Part shown: positions 13,045-16,165 of the stretch, in pieces
Position numbering within the stretch: position 1 is the stretch's first letter
How the letters are laid out: the number at the start of each line of letters is the position of its first letter
Assembly: GCA_949840605.1 (NCBI GenBank)
Contig: CATKXN010000056.1
Coordinates: 1 to 16,165 of the forward strand
Direction of reading: 5' to 3'
Source: an uncultured Alistipes sp.
GTDB lineage: Bacteria > Bacteroidota > Bacteroidia > Bacteroidales > Rikenellaceae
Length of the DNA: 16,165 nt
Position numbers and translations under genes: made by a program
The notes under the pieces: model-generated
Databases searched by the model: none
What the model was told of the DNA's origin: nothing
The model's input: the letters and a program-made list of their open reading frames with translations, nothing else

Positions 13045-14025
13045 ATGATACGGAAACTGCTGATCTGCCTGACCGCCTGCTGTGCCCCGTGGCTGCTCAC
13101 GGGACAGACGCAGCAGGAGGAGCGCATCGCCATCACGCCGATGGTATGCGACGCTTTGGACCTCCCGGCCGACGCTCGTGCGGCTCTGAATCAGAAACTG
13201 CTCCAGATGACCGTCCAAAACGGTTTCGGAGCCACCGGAGGACCTTTTGTCCTCACGGCCGGCGTGCGCACGGCGGACAAACAGGTCACCGCGACGGTTC
13301 CGGCCCAGTACATCGTCGAGCTGGAGGTCTCGGTCTTCGTGGTCAACCTGCAGGAACAGCTGTTGGTTGCTGAGACCTCTTTCGTCGTGAAGTCCGTCGA
13401 GTCGTCCGAACACAAGGCCGTGGTCCGCGCCGTCAACCGGATCAATGCCCGAACACCTGTCGTGCGGCAGTTCATGACCTCGGCCCGGGAGAAGATCGTC
13501 GACTACTATGCGACGCGCGTTCCGGCGATCGTCGCCAAGGCCCAGTCGCTGGCCGACCGCGGCGATTACGAGGCGGCGCTGGCTGCCCTGACCGCCATTC
13601 CCGAATCGCTCGACGACTATCCGATGGCCGCCGAGAAGATGACAGCCGTCTATACGCAGATGGTCGACAAGTTCGCCGCCGTGTCGATTCAGGAGGCCAG
13701 GGGCAAGATCGCGCTGCGCGATTACGAGGGGGCGCTGGACGCCCTGCTTTACGTCGATCCGGCGAGCACGCGCTTCGAAGAGGCCGTCCGCATGGTCGAT
13801 TCGATCAAGGGCACGATCGACGCCAGGGAGCAGGCCGAAATGCAGGCGCGCCTCGATCAGATGGAGGCACAGCGTGAACTGGCGCTCAAGATGCACGACG
13901 ACGAGATGATGCTGCGCCGCATGCAGATCGAAGCCTCGCGGAAAGCAACCGAAAAACAGGCCTCCGGGGCCGATGCCGCGACGCAGTCCGCGTTGAAGGA
14001 TTGGCTCTTAGGCAAACTCAACTAA
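13045..14025 (+). CDS. Exported protein with CsgG/LPP20-like N-terminal part, TPR-like middle and coiled-coil tail
   Basis: A 326-residue product of unknown function. A signal peptide (MIRKLLICLTACCAPWLLTGQ) is followed by ERIAITPMVCDALDLPADARAALNQKLLQMTVQNGFG, which resembles the first strand and helix of CsgG/LPP20/FlgT-type domains (a strand ending in P, then a helix toward a GFG turn). Residues ~150-260 are Ala-rich helices with spacing suggestive of TPR-like pairs (AKAQSLADRGDYEAALAALTAIPE and ARGKIALRDYEGALDALLYVDP). Residues ~270-310 are a charged heptad-like coiled coil (REQAEMQARLDQMEAQ...). It contains no lipobox, so it is likely periplasmic, perhaps a scaffold binding its neighbours. 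The gene lies 15 bases after DUF6175 and 12 before the zinc-ribbon gene. Confidence 0.72.
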   Translation: MIRKLLICLTACCAPWLLTGQTQQEERIAITPMVCDALDLPADARAALNQKLLQMTVQNGFGATGGPFVLTAGVRTADKQVTATVPAQYIVELEVSVFVVNLQEQLLVAETSFVVKSVESSEHKAVVRAVNRINARTPVVRQFMTSAREKIVDYYATRVPAIVAKAQSLADRGDYEAALAALTAIPESLDDYPMAAEKMTAVYTQMVDKFAAVSIQEARGKIALRDYEGALDALLYVDPASTRFEEAVRMVDSIKGTIDAREQAEMQARLDQMEAQRELALKMHDDEMMLRRMQIEASRKATEKQASGADAATQSALKDWLLGKLN

Positions 14026-14037
14026 TATTCATACGCC

Positions 14038-14928
14038 ATGATTTGTCCTCAATGCAAGGAGGAGATGCCTCTCTTGTCCCGCATCTGCCCCGTATGCGGA
14101 TATGTCGCCGACGGCGACGAAAACCGGCCCGCCGCCGCCGAACTCGCCGATACATTGGAGGAGATACTCTATAAGGTGCGGTCGCTGCCCGCACCGTCGT
14201 TCGGCCGCAGCATGGGCCAGCTCTCGGTCGTGATGCTGCCCCTGCTGACGCTCGTCCTGCTCGCCGCGGCCCTCATCAGCGACGCCGGAATCTTCTGGAT
14301 CGCCGCGATACTGCTCGCCCTGTGCAGCGCGGCGGCACTCGTACTCAAACTCTGCGGGCGCATCGGCAACGGTCGCTTCGACCGCCGTTTTGCCGAACTC
14401 AAGAACGATTTCGAATTCACGGCCCGCATCGCACGCCGCGATTTCGGACGCAATCGCGAGGTCACGGACCTGCTGGACGAAACCACGAAACGCATTCGGG
14501 AGACGGAGCATGTCCGCAAGGGTGCGGCGCGGCGCAATCTGATGATCTGGCTGGCGATCCTTTCGGTCGGGGGCATCCTGGCCGGGATGGGCGTATGGTC
14601 GGTTGACAAAGCCGTCGCCGTGCAGGAAGAGACCGGATGGCAGAAGGAGCTGGAGGCCTTCCGCGCAGCGGGAAGCGTCGACGATTACGACATCGAAACC
14701 CGTTCGGCGCTGCTCGGGAAAATCCTCGCCGCCGATGAGATGACCGTCGCCGAAGAGTTCTTCTGCAGCTGCTGCATGGGGCGTCCCGGCGACTACGACT
14801 GCGCCGTGCAGATCGTCGACCGCTATCTGCTGGCGGGCGACCGGGCGGCCGCCGGGCGTTTCGCCGGGGCCTGCGATCTCCGCTACGACTCGGACCGGAA
14901 CAAATTGAAAAAACGATTAACCAACTGA
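14038..14928 (+). CDS. Zinc-ribbon membrane protein
   Basis: A 296-residue protein with an N-terminal zinc ribbon, CPQC at residues 3-6 and CPVCG at 17-21 (Cys3, Cys6, Cys17, Cys20), which must be cytoplasmic. Predicted membrane segments are near 59-81 (SVVMLPLLTLVLLAAALI), 84-106 (IFWIAAILLALCSAAALVL) and 166-188 (MIWLAILSVGGILAGMGVW). Between the second and third is a charged helical region of about 60 residues. With three segments and the ribbon inside, the C-terminal ~105 residues would be periplasmic; they hold CSCC and a further pair of cysteines. Zinc-ribbon membrane proteins next to SPFH genes occur in other bacteria (compare B. subtilis ydjG-ydjI), so a complex with the following protein is plausible. 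The stop codon is 4 bases before the SPFH start. Confidence 0.78.
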   Translation: MICPQCKEEMPLLSRICPVCGYVADGDENRPAAAELADTLEEILYKVRSLPAPSFGRSMGQLSVVMLPLLTLVLLAAALISDAGIFWIAAILLALCSAAALVLKLCGRIGNGRFDRRFAELKNDFEFTARIARRDFGRNREVTDLLDETTKRIRETEHVRKGAARRNLMIWLAILSVGGILAGMGVWSVDKAVAVQEETGWQKELEAFRAAGSVDDYDIETRSALLGKILAADEMTVAEEFFCSCCMGRPGDYDCAVQIVDRYLLAGDRAAAGRFAGACDLRYDSDRNKLKKRLTN

Positions 14929-14932
14929 CATC

Positions 14933-16165
14933 ATGGGATTATTCGGAAGCAAGAAGGAGGGTGGCATCCTCGATGTCATCCGCTGCGATCAGAGCGATTA
15001 TCTGATCTGGAAATGGACGCCCTCGGGGGAATCTTCGAAGAAGATGAACGCCATCCGCTACGGCAGCCGCCTGCGCGTCAAGGAGGGGGAGGTCGCCGTC
15101 TTCGTCTACGACAAGGACGGTGGCATGGACTTTATCGAGGGTTTCAGGGACGAGGTGCTCAAAACCGCCAATTTCCCCGTTCTGTCGTCTATCGTCGGCA
15201 GCGCCTTCGGCGGAGCGTCGCCCTTCCAGGCCGAGGTCTTTTTCATCAACCGCGCCGGGACGATCCGTCTGCCGTTCTTCGTGAAGCGGATTTCGCTCTC
15301 CGAGCAGTGGCAGCAGCGGCTTTTCGTCCCTGCCACCGTCAAAGGCGCCATCACATTCAACATCTCCGACTACCGGGATTTCATCTCGAAATACCAGATG
15401 GCCGGATACAGCCTGGACGACCTTTCGCTCCAAATTCGCGATACGGTCGAACGCTACGTGAAATCCGCCGTGACGAACGCCCCCTACGAGCTGGGGATTC
15501 CGGTCGTGCAGATCGAACGCGGCATCGACCGGATCAGCGAGGCCGTGCAGGCCAAACTCCGGGATTCGCTGGCCGAAGACTTTGCGGTCAACCTCCGGCG
15601 GGTCGATATTTCGGACATTTCGCTCGACACCGAATCCGAAGGCTATCAGGCGCTGATGAGCCAGGGACTGGCGCAGGCCGGCATCCTGGAAAAGCAGTTC
15701 GCAGCCACGGGCGAGGCCACGAGCCGGAATCTGCTCGACCAGCAGCAGATCGGAGCCGAGAACCTCGCCGAATCGCTTCGCATCAACCGCGAAGAGACGC
15801 AGCGCCGGCAGCGTCTGGCGACCGAAACCGATTTTCTCCCGACACACCGGATCGACGTGCAGGGCGAGGTGGCCCGGACGGCCGCCGAAAGCCTCGGCGA
15901 GTTGGGCGGCGGCATGGGCAATGGCGACGGCCTCAACCCGGCCGGGATGATGGCCGGGATGATGCTGGGCGGCGCCGTCGGCGGCCGTATGGCCGGGATG
16001 ATGGGCGGCATGATGCAGGGACTCGGACCGGACGGGGAGCAGCCGGGAACGGGGCAGCAGCCTCCGGCGCCTCCCGTGCCTCCCGTGCCGCCGGCCGTAT
16101 CCTATTTCGTGGCTGAGAACGGGGCACAAACCGGTCCCTATACCCCGGAACAGCTCCGGCAGATG
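14933..16165 (+). CDS. SPFH-domain protein (YdjI / virion-core-like) with C-terminal GYF_2 domain, 3' incomplete
   Basis: The gene starts at ATG 14933 (MGLFGSKKEGGILDVIRCDQSDYLIWKW) and stays open to the right edge, 411 codons. The opening, followed by YGSRLRVKEGEVAVFVYDKDG and FQAEVFFINRAGTIRLPFF, matches the SPFH/Band-7 proteins of the YdjI group (COG4260). Residues ~150-300 continue the SPFH domain and helical tail (ERYVKSAVTNAPYELGIPVVQIERGIDRISEAVQAKLRDSLAEDF). A Gly/Met-rich linker around 325-365 leads to a Pro/Val stretch and then to SYFVAENGAQTGPYTPEQLRQM, the start of a GYF_2 (DUF4339) domain. Its end and the stop codon lie outside the window. Such proteins form large cytoplasmic rings at the inner membrane and organise partner proteins. 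It is the sixth gene of the operon; more may follow. Confidence 0.88.
   Translation, partial: MGLFGSKKEGGILDVIRCDQSDYLIWKWTPSGESSKKMNAIRYGSRLRVKEGEVAVFVYDKDGGMDFIEGFRDEVLKTANFPVLSSIVGSAFGGASPFQAEVFFINRAGTIRLPFFVKRISLSEQWQQRLFVPATVKGAITFNISDYRDFISKYQMAGYSLDDLSLQIRDTVERYVKSAVTNAPYELGIPVVQIERGIDRISEAVQAKLRDSLAEDFAVNLRRVDISDISLDTESEGYQALMSQGLAQAGILEKQFAATGEATSRNLLDQQQIGAENLAESLRINREETQRRQRLATETDFLPTHRIDVQGEVARTAAESLGELGGGMGNGDGLNPAGMMAGMMLGGAVGGRMAGMMGGMMQGLGPDGEQPGTGQQPPAPPVPPVPPAVSYFVAENGAQTGPYTPEQLRQM

Overview
The window reads as genomic DNA of a GC-rich gut Bacteroidota, most like Alistipes. Evidence for this is the set of promoters with a TTTG-like -33 box and a TAnnTTTG -7 box, the absence of strong Shine-Dalgarno sequences, a CarboxypepD_reg/beta-barrel outer-membrane protein, a PPi-type phosphofructokinase, and a Bacteroidota-style tyrosine recombinase. 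The first ~505 bases are an exception. They hold the middle of a minus-strand mnmE whose protein sequence looks like Bacillota (Erysipelotrichia-like), and they join abruptly to a SLOG-family gene that has lost its 5' end. A chimeric contig join is the simplest explanation.

Layout: (1) 1-510 mnmE fragment (-). (2) 514-936 SLOG/YpsA-like protein (+, 5' truncated). (3) 987-1877 three-TM protein of unknown function (-). (4) 1965-3200 PPi-dependent phosphofructokinase (-), broken by an in-frame TAG at codon 110. (5) 3359-3559 cold-shock protein (-). (6) 3796-5139 a two-gene unit of a short lipoprotein and a radical SAM/SPASM enzyme (+), behind two possible promoters and a hairpin-forming repeat. 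(7) tRNA-Pro(CGG) at 5245-5319 with a clear promoter and terminator. (8) 5414-7870 outer-membrane beta-barrel receptor-like protein (-). (9) 8126-9343 tyrosine recombinase (+). (10) 9361-9721 a DNA segment bounded by exact 19-bp inverted repeats. (11) 9757-16165 a six-gene operon (+): outer-membrane barrel protein, small exported protein, DUF6175-like protein, exported repeat/coiled-coil protein, zinc-ribbon membrane protein, and an SPFH-GYF_2 protein that runs off the right edge.

The most interesting part is 8126-16165. A recombinase gene sits beside a ~360-bp segment with inverted-repeat ends. The best promoter inside it has a perfect -7 box (TATATTTG on the minus strand at 9390-9397) and currently points away from the operon, back into the recombinase gene. 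Flipping the segment would place this -7 box at about 9685-9692, pointing at the operon with a leader of about 57 nt. The sequence therefore looks like a phase-variable ON/OFF switch, captured OFF, for a multi-protein system whose parts are predicted to span the envelope from the outer membrane to the cytoplasmic face of the inner membrane. A third copy of the repeat core could allow two different ON forms. The switch is read from sequence; the function of the operon is not known to me.

The second notable system is the lipoprotein/radical SAM pair at 3796-5139. It resembles the 'rSAM/lipoprotein' systems defined bioinformatically in Bacteroidales, in which the enzyme is suspected of modifying the neighbouring lipoprotein.
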